A stretch of 16,227 nt of DNA from an uncultured Clostridia bacterium. GTDB taxonomy: Bacteria; Bacillota; Clostridia; Christensenellales; Pumilibacteraceae. The notes beneath the pieces were generated by a model that was not told where the DNA came from, searched no databases, and saw only the letters and a list, made by a program, of their open reading frames with translations. Below are positions 8,552 through 14,955 of the stretch, piece after piece. The position numbers and the translations under genes were made by a program. The stretch spans positions 1-16,227 of the forward strand of contig CANDJX010000023.1 of the NCBI GenBank assembly GCA_947385185.1, given 5' to 3'. The stretch's first letter is position 1. Each line of letters starts with the position of its first letter.

Positions 8552-8581
8552 AATTAAGTGCCTCCTTTTAAGTATTTTTAA

Positions 8582-8619
8582 TAAAAAATCCCCGAGTATT
8601 CGTAAAAGAATACTCAAGG
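8582..8619 (-). terminator. T-box regulated intrinsic terminator
   Basis: Hairpin with arms of 12 bases (8590-8601 and 8608-8619, allowing one G-U pair) followed on the minus strand by ATTTTTT. The upstream arm overlaps the sequence that would form the antiterminator with the T-box, as expected for transcriptional T-box control. Confidence 0.88.
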
Positions 8620-8838
8620 ACGAATTTTTTCGCGGTGCCACCTTGATTCGGAATAATTTTCCGCACTTAAATTTAACTTACTTACGCAAAGCTATGCGTC
8701 GCGGAATACTCGGTCATCCTTTCCTCCGCGCCCTCGGCGGCCCATTTGACGAACTGCATACTGTCGGCTTTCACCTGCCCGACTCTCTGTCAAGCGCTCG
8801 TATCGTCTTTACTCCCGCGTCAGCGGTTTGAAATTGTT
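8582..8838 (-). promoter_or_regulatory. T-box riboswitch leader, probably tRNA-Trp specific
   Basis: The minus-strand leader carries the conserved T-box AAGGTGGCACCGCG (8644-8631), an AGAGAG distal stem I motif, and a terminator/antiterminator region before trpB2. Stem I can be folded with GCGG/CCGC below and GACGA/UCGUC above an internal loop. That loop has AGUA on the 5' side and AAA-UGG-G on the 3' side (8747-8741), placing UGG (Trp, 8744-8742) in the specifier position. The T-box bulge reads UGGC, which would pair with a G discriminator base, as bacterial tRNA-Trp has. Uncharged tRNA-Trp should therefore favour antitermination and expression of trpB2 and the downstream genes. Confidence 0.93.
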
Positions 8839-8844
8839 AAACGT

Positions 8845-8874
8845 ATTATATAGCGGCAAAAAGTCAAAAGTCAA
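8845..8874 (-). promoter_or_regulatory. Sigma-A promoter of the T-box/trpB2 operon
   Basis: TTGACT (8874-8869), 18-base spacer, TATAAT (8850-8845), giving a start near 8838 just before stem I of the T-box. The -35 box overlaps the last codons of the acyltransferase gene upstream. A second TTGAC eight bases closer is too near the -10 box to serve. Confidence 0.82.
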
Positions 8875-9683
8875 GCGATTTTCGCATCATTTTCGGAATT
8901 TTCTTCCTGTCTTTCGACCTTTACGTACTTTATGCGGTCGTAGTTCGATTCTTCGGCGCGAACGCACATCGCGGCGTAAACCTCGTCGCGGAGTTTCTGT
9001 TTGTTTTCCGCAAGCGACAGCGACGGATCGGGATAAAACGGACCGTCAACGTAAACTATGCACTTCGGGGTTTTGCGGAACTTACGCGCTTTAAGCACCG
9101 TAGTTGTGGAGAACACGGGCGCGTTCTGCATGGCGGGATATAAAAACGAATCGGACTTGAACGGACGTATGCCGGTGAACATCGGCCAGAGATGAGCTTC
9201 GGGATATATAATCACTGCATGACGGTGATTTATCCGGTCTTTGATTGCCGCGGTAAAATTGCGGTAACCCGTTTTCCCGCTCGGAAGCGGCATCGCGCCG
9301 AGCATGATAACAAGCGTTTTTATAAAAGGTATGCTCGTCGTATCGGGATGAACGACTACGAACGCCTTGCGCGGGAACGTCACAAGACTGGGATGAAAAG
9401 CGTCGCCGAGCGTGACGACGTGATTGCCGTAAACGAATATACCTTTGCCCTTCGCCGCTTTGATGACTTTTTTGTTTTTTATTTTCACGCCGTAGCGCAA
9501 CTTGCTCACGATCCATGCAATTGGCACGACGATAAGACGGTACACGATAAATTCGAAAAACAACCATATCGGATTGCGGTGAATGTACTTAAAGTTCGCG
9601 GGCGTGGGTTTGGTCTTTATGTTTCCGCCCGCAAAGTCGTCGTTCAGTTCGTCGGAGTAATAGCGGATCTCCGTTTTCTTCAT
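8871..9683 (-). CDS. PlsC-like glycerolipid acyltransferase family protein
   Basis: Resembles 1-acylglycerol-3-phosphate acyltransferases, membrane-associated enzymes that move an acyl chain to a lysolipid. The 270-residue protein has a hydrophobic segment (about 38-60: PIWLFFEFIVYRLIVVPIAW), then YGNHVVTLGDAFHP with H88 and D94, then VIIYPEAHLWPMF corresponding to the FPEGTRS block, and a PVFSTTTV strand. Two departures from the usual family: His and Asp are separated by five residues, not the canonical four (HX4D), and the glycine of PEG is alanine. The substrate may therefore not be lysophosphatidate. GGAGG lies nine bases upstream, and the start overlaps the glycosyltransferase stop as ATGA. 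No terminator separates it from the trpB2 promoter. Confidence 0.82.
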   Translation of the reverse strand: MKKTEIRYYSDELNDDFAGGNIKTKPTPANFKYIHRNPIWLFFEFIVYRLIVVPIAWIVSKLRYGVKIKNKKVIKAAKGKGIFVYGNHVVTLGDAFHPSLVTFPRKAFVVVHPDTTSIPFIKTLVIMLGAMPLPSGKTGYRNFTAAIKDRINHRHAVIIYPEAHLWPMFTGIRPFKSDSFLYPAMQNAPVFSTTTVLKARKFRKTPKCIVYVDGPFYPDPSLSLAENKQKLRDEVYAAMCVRAEESNYDRIKYVKVERQEENSENDAKIA

Positions 9684-10879
9684 TCCCTGCGTCCTCCGAC
9701 GCGCGCCAGATTATCGACCGGTTCCGCCGCTTCTTCGCACGAATTACGATATGCGTCTATGGTATCGATGAACATTTTTTCCATTTTGTCCATGCAGTCG
9801 CTCGCCGCCTCGACTTTGTCGTATTTCGCATAGTACTCGGCGCATTCGGCAAGTTCCGCCCTGTGTTCGATCCAATAATCTATCTTTGCCGCAAGATTTT
9901 TCGCGCTTCCCGCCTTGAACAAATTTCTTTCGTCGCGGGCAAGTTCTTTGGGCGCAGCGCGATCGGAATCGGCGACGAGTATGGCGTTTCCGCAACGGAT
10001 CGCTTCGAGCACGGCTATGCCCTCGAGCTCCGCGTCCGCGGGATGAACGTAAAGATCGGCGTACGACAGCACGTCGGACATTTCGTCGCGAGAGAAAAAT
10101 TCGAACGACGGCTCGACGAGCTTATACTTTTCGGCAAGCTTTGCAAACTTACGATCGAGCACGCCTTTACCCGCGAGTATGAGCTTTATTTCATCGCGGT
10201 GCTTCGACATTCCGACGGCTTTTATAAGCACGGACTGGCATTTTTCTTTGGAATAGCGTCCGGTGGACACAATGACGAATTTATTCTTGAGCAGCACGGG
10301 TTTTTCGGTGCGTACGGGTCTGAAACGCGCCGCAACGCCGTTGCTTATGACTACCCCTTTGGTCGGCGCAGTCTTGCGCTCGAACAGATCGCGAATAAAC
10401 CGGGACGGATAATGTACGCAGTCCACCCGACCGAACACCGTCCTGTAATACATACGGTAAACGTAATTGTTGAGCGGCATGAAATTCTTCATGAATACAT
10501 AATTCGAAAAATTTTCCGCCTGGCAATGGAATCCCGCCGTAACGGGCTTGCCGAGTTCGTGCGCCATGACGATTGCCGCCTTGGTAAGCGCGAACGGAAG
10601 CATACAATGCACGATGTCGGCGCATTCGACCGCCGCGCGTATAATACTCGGCACGGGCTTGGCAAGATGTACCCCGACGTGATGAACGTAGCCGTTGAAA
10701 GGTCCGAAACTCCGTTCCGGGCATACGAAATAACCTTCCTTGCCTATCTTATCCACGTCGCAGCAAAGAATATTGACCGTATGACCTTTCTCGCGCAAAG
10801 AGCGCACGAGGTTCATAGTCGTGACGGTAGTTCCGTTATTTTCCTCTCCGAGGACGTCGCAAACCATTGTGATTCTCAA
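9680..10879 (-). CDS. Glycosyltransferase family 4 (GT-B), probably glycolipid-forming
   Basis: A GT-B enzyme that transfers a sugar from a nucleotide donor. The N-terminal acceptor domain opens LRITMVCDVLGEENNGTT and the C-terminal donor domain begins near FVIVSTGRYSKEK. The GT4 EX7E motif lies in HPADAELEGIAVLEAIRCGN, with E284 and E292. At about 399 residues it matches diacylglycerol glucosyltransferase-like members. It overlaps a PlsC-like acyltransferase by four bases, which suggests a membrane glycolipid acceptor, but sugar and acceptor are inference. Start choice: TTG at 10879-10877 has GAAAGG about 12 bases upstream and gives the family's usual beginning. An earlier TTG at 10933 lies only about 8 bases after the predicted transcription start and has no Shine-Dalgarno; the ATG at residue 5 is another candidate. 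Confidence 0.88.
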   Translation of the reverse strand: MRITMVCDVLGEENNGTTVTTMNLVRSLREKGHTVNILCCDVDKIGKEGYFVCPERSFGPFNGYVHHVGVHLAKPVPSIIRAAVECADIVHCMLPFALTKAAIVMAHELGKPVTAGFHCQAENFSNYVFMKNFMPLNNYVYRMYYRTVFGRVDCVHYPSRFIRDLFERKTAPTKGVVISNGVAARFRPVRTEKPVLLKNKFVIVSTGRYSKEKCQSVLIKAVGMSKHRDEIKLILAGKGVLDRKFAKLAEKYKLVEPSFEFFSRDEMSDVLSYADLYVHPADAELEGIAVLEAIRCGNAILVADSDRAAPKELARDERNLFKAGSAKNLAAKIDYWIEHRAELAECAEYYAKYDKVEAASDCMDKMEKMFIDTIDAYRNSCEEAAEPVDNLARVGGRRE

Positions 10880-10947
10880 AATATCGTCCAACCTTTCTGT
10901 CGATTTTATGCCCGAAATTTCGCGCGTATTCAAGCATTTCCGCTTAT

Positions 10948-10976
10948 ATTATAGCTTAATGCGGGCAACGAGCCAA
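10948..10976 (-). promoter_or_regulatory. Sigma-A promoter of the glycosyltransferase-acyltransferase operon
   Basis: TTGGCT (10976-10971), 17-base spacer, TATAAT (10953-10948), giving a start near 10941 and a leader of about 60 bases to the chosen TTG start. Confidence 0.78.
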
Positions 10977-11069
10977 GAGAATGCCGCGAATCGGGTTCTC
11001 CGCACGGGAGAATAGACGCATATTTGTATCGCCTGCGTAGAACATACGCCTTTTACGCCCGCATATCGC

Positions 11070-11104
11070 CTGTATAGTATACAGAAATCGATGCGATTTG
11101 TAAA
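11070..11104 (-). promoter_or_regulatory. Possible second upstream promoter with a palindrome over its -10 box
   Basis: TTTACA (11104-11099), 17-base spacer, TATACT (11081-11076). The -10 box lies inside CTGTATAGTATACAG (11070-11084), a perfect dyad of two 7-base arms around one base, which could be an operator. A transcript from here would give a leader of about 190 bases with small hairpins (11035-11049 and near 10995-11011). I do not recognise these as a riboswitch. Confidence 0.45.
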
Positions 11105-11183
11105 CCGATACGGCGTTGTAAAAATTTTCTTTATCAAATTTTAATCTTCAAAAACACCCCCCGGGCTAAGGATGTTTCTCGTA

Positions 11184-11346
11184 CGTCATTGCGAGGTTGT
11201 TATGATTTCATTCGTCGTCATTGCGAGGCATTCCGAAGCAATCCAAGAAGGTGTGCGTCATTGCGAGGCTGTTGCCGAAGCAATCCAGACTATCTTTTTC
11301 TCATCCTTTTCTGGATTGCTTTGTCGCTTCGCTCCGCGCAATGACG
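11184..11346 (+). repeat. Palindromic interspersed repeat, module A
   Basis: Contains a partial copy at 11184-11196 and direct copies of a roughly 33-base unit beginning CGTCATTGCGAGG and ending GAAGCAATCCA at 11216 and 11256. These are followed by an inverted copy at 11311-11346 (CTGGATTGCTTTGTCGCTTC, then CGCAATGACG). The last direct copy and the inverted copy can fold into one long hairpin with a T-rich loop of about 20 bases. From memory, the CGTCATTGCGAGG/CAATCCAG repeat type occurs in intergenic regions of many unrelated bacteria. Confidence 0.85.
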
Positions 11347-11391
11347 GGAAAGGGTTTTTCTCATTCGTCATGCGTGGTTTTGTTTTTTACT

Positions 11392-11562
11392 CGTCATTGC
11401 GAGGCTACGCCGAAGCAATCCAAGAAGGTGTGCGTCATTGCGAGGCTATTGCCGAAGCAATCCAGAAGGTATGCGTCATTGCGAGGCATTGCCGAAGCAA
11501 TCCAGTCTGTTTTTTCTCATCCTCTCCTGGATTGCTTTGTCGCTTCGCTCCGCGCAATGACG
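11392..11562 (+). repeat. Palindromic interspersed repeat, module B
   Basis: Three direct copies at 11392, 11433 and 11474, with a period of exactly 41 bases including a short linker (AGAAGGTGTG or similar), then an inverted copy at 11527-11562. The layout and the loop sequence (TTTTTCTCATCC) repeat those of module A, so one module probably arose from the other by duplication. Confidence 0.85.
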
Positions 11563-11659
11563 GAAAAGGAAAAAGCTACAGAAAAAGCAATGAAAAAGGC
11601 GACGGAAAAAGCAACGGAAAAGGAAAAAGCAACGGAAACGAAAAAAGCAAATGAAAAGG
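11563..11659 (+). repeat. Purine-rich degenerate repeat (GAAAAAGCAACG-like)
   Basis: About seven imperfect copies of an A-rich 10-18-base unit built on AAAAAGCAA. The same nine bases begin the terminator palindrome that follows. On the minus strand these are repeated TTGCTTTTT tracts lying just beyond the GH3 terminator. A plus-strand frame through it reads only Lys/Ala/Thr/Glu and is not credible as a gene. Confidence 0.7.
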
Positions 11660-11689
11660 AAAAAGCAAGGACGATCGTCCTTGCTTTTT
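11660..11689 (-). terminator. Perfect palindromic terminator of the GH3 gene
   Basis: A 30-base perfect palindrome whose arms are 5'-AAAAAGCAAGGACGA and its exact complement, so either strand reads a GC-containing stem ending in TTTTT. It lies about 75 bases after the GH3 stop codon. Because it is symmetric it would also stop rightward transcription. Confidence 0.85.
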
Positions 11690-11721
11690 ATCCTTATAGA
11701 GCACAATCCTTATAGAGCACA
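11690..11721 (+). repeat. 16-bp perfect tandem duplication
   Basis: ATCCTTATAGAGCACA occurs twice head to tail (11690-11705 and 11706-11721), between the GH3 stop codon and its terminator. It looks like a recent slippage or duplication product. Confidence 0.9.
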
Positions 11722-11763
11722 CCCCTATGCCCGGGGAATTGCTTTCGTCTACTTCGCCTTATC

Positions 11764-14700
11764 TCATGCCGCTTTTTTCTGCTTCATGATCGTAAGCACG
11801 AGCATTACCGCGCCGGCAATCGCAAATACTCCGAGCACTATATCGAGAGTGACGAGAAGTATCTGCCACCAGGGCGTTACGGAAACGACTCTTGACGATG
11901 CGGAAATGCCGTTCATTACCGCGCTGTTTACCGCGGTATAGAGCATTCTGTGACAAGCCTCGCGGGCGGCTGCAAGCAGATCGGCGTCATTCGGAAGATC
12001 GCGCGTCAGAATCGTGTGGAACGTATCCGTCGAGGACATCCATACGTCGTTGCCGGCGAGAAGTCCCGTCTTGACGTTCATCCACGTTCTGTTGATGTTC
12101 ATATCGGTTATGGTATGTCCGAAGAATCCCCACTCGTTGCGGAGCACTTCGGTCATAAGCCCTTTGTGCGCGCCCGACCACATACAGCCTACCCGGTTGA
12201 ACGAGCTCATAAGCGCGGTTGCTTTACCTTCTTCTACGGCGTATCTGAACGGTTCGAGATACACTTCGCGCGCCGACTGTTCGTTAAAGAACGTGTTTAT
12301 GCCGAGGCGGTTGGTTTCCTGATCGTTGAACGCGAAATGTTTGATTACGCAGACAAGTCCCTTCGACGAAGCGCCTCTGATCTCTGCCGCCGCCATCTTG
12401 CCGGCTATAAATCCGTCCTCGCTGTAATACTCGAAGTTTCTGCCCGAATAAGGCGTGCGGTGAGTATTCATTGCCGGAGCGTACCAGAACACCTGACGCG
12501 CGAAATTACCTTCCGCGGTCGTGACGGCAAGTCCGTCCTCGCCGACGCACTCGCCCATCTTTTCGAGCAGATCGACGTTCCAGGTCGAGCAGGTGACCAC
12601 TTCGGTCGGATAGACCATGCAGTTCTTGCCGCCGGTAAACGTTCCGCTCATGCCCGTAGGTCCGTCCTTTGCAACCGATCCGGGATAACCGACGCTTTCG
12701 AGCTCGGGCGTGGAGTATCCGCACTTACCGACCACGCGCGCCATATCGTCTATGGTAAGCTGATCGAGAAGAACCTTCCACTGATCGTCGTTGTACGGAC
12801 GACCCTGCATCATGATCACCTGGTATTCGGTATCCGCGCCGACCGTGATTCCCGACGTATCGGTATTCTTCGCCGTATACGTGTCGCCGTTCGAGTAGTT
12901 GAGAACCTCGACCATTTTATCGGTATAATTGAGATCGGTATACGTAGCCGCCCAGGTTGCCTGCCAGTCGTTACGGCTGAGATAATCAAGCTTCACGCCG
13001 TAATAATTGAGGTCGGCGTCATCGAAGCGGTTGGTGACTTTATAATTATTCGACGTCGCGTAAGTCGTATCGTCGAACCTGTTGTTTTCCCACAAGTGCG
13101 CCTTGCTGCCGTTGCCGCCCACGCTCTTGCCTTTCTTTTCGAGAACGTTGTTCAACGCGTCGTGCGCGCTGTCGCCGATAGCGAAATAGTATTTGCCGTT
13201 TTCGAGAATATACGTCTTTGCCTTATTCGAATCGTATGCGGCAAGCTCGCGCTTGTCTATTTCTACGGTAACCTGCTCCTTTCCGCCCTTTTCGAGTATA
13301 TCGGTTTTTGCGAAACCGCAAAGCTCGATCGCCGATTTCTCGACTTTATTGGTCACGTCGTAAGTCGTGTATTCGGACTGAAAATAGACCTGAACGACGT
13401 CTTTGCCCTTTACGTCGCCCGTGTTTTCCACGGTGACTTTTACGGTGACCTTGTCGCCGCCGACGTCTACGCTGTCAAGCGTCTGCTTAAACGTCGTATA
13501 CGATTTGCCGTAACCGAACGGGTACGTAACTTCGTCGTCGTAGTTCCAGCTCGTTTTTCCGTCTGCGAATACGCCAACGTTCGCCGAAGCATTGCCTTTG
13601 CCGAGCACGGTGTCCTCGTATCTCGTTTCGTAATAACGGTAACCTACGTATATGCCTTCCCTCTCCACAACGTAGTTTTCGGAGGATGCATAACCGTTGC
13701 CGCCGTTCTCGTACCACTGCTGACCGAGTTCGCCGAGCCTGGCTTTGAGCGTGTCCTTATTCGCGAACGAACGGTGTCCGAAGTTCTGGAACGAAGCCGA
13801 CGAATACGAATCGACAGCATACGTGTCCACGAGTCTGCCCGAAGGATTGACCGAACCGGCAAGAATGTCGCCTATGGCGTTACAACCCGTCTGACCGGGA
13901 CCGCCTATCCAGAGAATGGCGCCGATCTTGCTGTTGTTTTCGAGCCATTCGAGTTCGACGGCGTTCGAGCTGTCTATAAGAACGACGACCTTATCGAACT
14001 TCGCTGTAATATTATTTATGAGTTCTTTCTCGACTTCCTGAATGGCATAATACTTGTTGCCGTCGTTGAACTCGTATTGAGGAACGTCCGTTCCCTCGCC
14101 GCCCGCTCTGCCGAGGACGACGATCGCCGCGTCCTTATAGCTTTCGAACGTGTCGTTCACGGTTTCCTCGATCTCGGAATAAGGCACTTCGCCGAGCTGG
14201 GTTTTCGTCTTGGCGACTTCGACGCTGTCGCGCATACCCGCGCTCGTTCTCTGATATTTCGCTTCGCTCTCGAGCAACGTCTTATACCTGTTCATGAGCT
14301 GTTCGTTGACGTTGAATCCCGCCTGCTTCAGTCCGCCGCCTATATCCACCGCGGTGCTGACGTCCACCGAGCCGGAGCCCGAGCCCGCGTACACGAGCGC
14401 GCCGGTCGTCTTGCCGCCGTACTGATAAGCGGGCGCGGAAGACCTGCCGAAACAGCTTACGTTTTTGCCCGTGCCGAGCGGAAGTATGCCCGTATTCTTG
14501 AGCAGTACCGCGCCTTCGCCCTCGATCTGTTCGCAAAGCGCGTATTCGTATTCCTGCAACTTATCCACCGACTCGAAAGCGCTCTTGAAGTACTCCGTGT
14601 CCTGTACCTCGTCCGGATTCGTTTCCACGATCTTACTCGTCTGGCAACCGAGATATACGTTTATTATTGTGGAAAAATAAAACGCAATACACGTTCCGAC

Positions 14701-14778
14701 AATGAGCGCGACAGCCAAAACGCCGCAGATCGCAGTCACGAGGATCCAGGGTAATTTCTTTTTGAAAAGAATTCCCAT
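11764..14778 (-). CDS. GH3 glycoside hydrolase (beta-glucosidase-like), permuted domains, membrane helix at both ends
   Basis: Cleaves beta-linked sugars, probably glucosides, outside the membrane. The 1004-residue protein has a TM helix at about 9-34, then the GH3 C-domain (GAVLLKNTGILPLG; acid/base candidate E228 in GGEGTDVP), PFGYGKSYTTF and an Fn3-like domain (KVTVENTGDVKGKDVVQVYF). A linker of roughly 130 residues follows, then the GH3 TIM barrel with D705 (KDGPTG), R780 (SGRNFEYYSEDG), K813-H814 (IKHFAFNDQE) and nucleophile D892 (TITDMN). A second TM helix lies near 973-998, followed by KQKKAA. Barrel after C-domain is the permuted order known from Ruminococcus albus and Butyrivibrio beta-glucosidases. 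The usual aromatic residue after the nucleophile is Met here. Start: AGGAGG is nine bases before ATG 14778 but only three before ATG 14784. It has its own promoter, LytTR-like site and terminator. Confidence 0.93.
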   Translation of the reverse strand: MGILFKKKLPWILVTAICGVLAVALIVGTCIAFYFSTIINVYLGCQTSKIVETNPDEVQDTEYFKSAFESVDKLQEYEYALCEQIEGEGAVLLKNTGILPLGTGKNVSCFGRSSAPAYQYGGKTTGALVYAGSGSGSVDVSTAVDIGGGLKQAGFNVNEQLMNRYKTLLESEAKYQRTSAGMRDSVEVAKTKTQLGEVPYSEIEETVNDTFESYKDAAIVVLGRAGGEGTDVPQYEFNDGNKYYAIQEVEKELINNITAKFDKVVVLIDSSNAVELEWLENNSKIGAILWIGGPGQTGCNAIGDILAGSVNPSGRLVDTYAVDSYSSASFQNFGHRSFANKDTLKARLGELGQQWYENGGNGYASSENYVVEREGIYVGYRYYETRYEDTVLGKGNASANVGVFADGKTSWNYDDEVTYPFGYGKSYTTFKQTLDSVDVGGDKVTVKVTVENTGDVKGKDVVQVYFQSEYTTYDVTNKVEKSAIELCGFAKTDILEKGGKEQVTVEIDKRELAAYDSNKAKTYILENGKYYFAIGDSAHDALNNVLEKKGKSVGGNGSKAHLWENNRFDDTTYATSNNYKVTNRFDDADLNYYGVKLDYLSRNDWQATWAATYTDLNYTDKMVEVLNYSNGDTYTAKNTDTSGITVGADTEYQVIMMQGRPYNDDQWKVLLDQLTIDDMARVVGKCGYSTPELESVGYPGSVAKDGPTGMSGTFTGGKNCMVYPTEVVTCSTWNVDLLEKMGECVGEDGLAVTTAEGNFARQVFWYAPAMNTHRTPYSGRNFEYYSEDGFIAGKMAAAEIRGASSKGLVCVIKHFAFNDQETNRLGINTFFNEQSAREVYLEPFRYAVEEGKATALMSSFNRVGCMWSGAHKGLMTEVLRNEWGFFGHTITDMNINRTWMNVKTGLLAGNDVWMSSTDTFHTILTRDLPNDADLLAAAREACHRMLYTAVNSAVMNGISASSRVVSVTPWWQILLVTLDIVLGVFAIAGAVMLVLTIMKQKKAA

Positions 14779-14841
14779 AACCATTTGCCTCCTGAAAATA
14801 TTTTTTCGACCGACGGCATGGTATTTCCGCCGACCGAAAGC

Positions 14842-14870
14842 ATATTAGCACGGCAAAAGTTACCCCGCAA
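14842..14870 (-). promoter_or_regulatory. Promoter of the GH3 gene
   Basis: TTGCGG (14870-14865), 17-base spacer, TAATAT (14847-14842), start near 14835. The poor -35 box suits activator dependence, and the LytTR-like repeats end ten bases upstream of it. Confidence 0.65.
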
Positions 14871-14880
14871 TATGATTGTC

Positions 14881-14910
14881 GTAAGCTGACGAACGTATGT
14901 CGTAAGCTGT
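14881..14910 (-). promoter_or_regulatory. LytTR-type direct-repeat regulator site
   Basis: Two 9-base direct repeats on the minus strand, ACAGCTTAC (14910-14902) and TCAGCTTAC (14889-14881), are separated by 12 bases, so they repeat every 21 bases on the same face of the helix. LytTR response regulators such as AgrA bind paired 9-base repeats with a 12-13-base gap just upstream of a weak -35 box, which is the geometry here. The adjacent AgrC-like kinase strengthens the call. Confidence 0.6.
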
Positions 14911-14911
14911 A

Positions 14912-14939
14912 AAGTAAAATCGCGCCCCTCGGGGCGCGA
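14912..14939 (-). terminator. Terminator after the sensor kinase gene
   Basis: A 9-bp GC-rich stem (14920-14928 with 14931-14939) followed on the minus strand by ATTTTACTTT. It lies 16 bases after the kinase stop codon, so the GH3 gene should need its own promoter. Confidence 0.8.
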
Positions 14940-14955
14940 CATATATAGGTGAAAA

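Larger units (their letters stand above)
10980..11763. other. Long non-coding region rich in repeats
   Basis: No credible gene. It holds, in order, the possible upstream promoter and small hairpins (to about 11104), a T-rich stretch, two modules of palindromic interspersed repeats (11184-11562), purine-rich degenerate repeats (11563-11659), a perfect palindromic terminator (11660-11689), a 16-bp tandem duplication (11690-11721) and a short spacer before the GH3 stop codon. Confidence 0.7.

Noticed and set aside
7376..8557. Plus-strand open frame of 393 codons opposite trpB2
   Set aside because: Antisense shadow of a highly conserved enzyme gene.
10949..11137. Minus-strand frame of 62 codons upstream of the glycosyltransferase
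   Set aside because: No ribosome binding site, covers both predicted promoters, and has no recognisable features.
11216..11562. CRISPR-like look of regularly spaced 33-base units
   Set aside because: Linkers between units are only about 8 bases and similar to each other, there are no unique spacers, and inverted copies close each module.
11172..11715. Overlapping plus-strand frames of about 160 codons
   Set aside because: They are translations of the palindromic repeats and the purine-rich tract (recurring RHCEA, PKQS and FVASLRAMT), not genes.
11950..14754. Plus-strand open frame of 934 codons opposite the GH3 gene
   Set aside because: It is antisense to a gene with complete GH3 catalytic motifs, is rich in Arg/Val/His as expected from a shadow frame, and matches no family I recognise.
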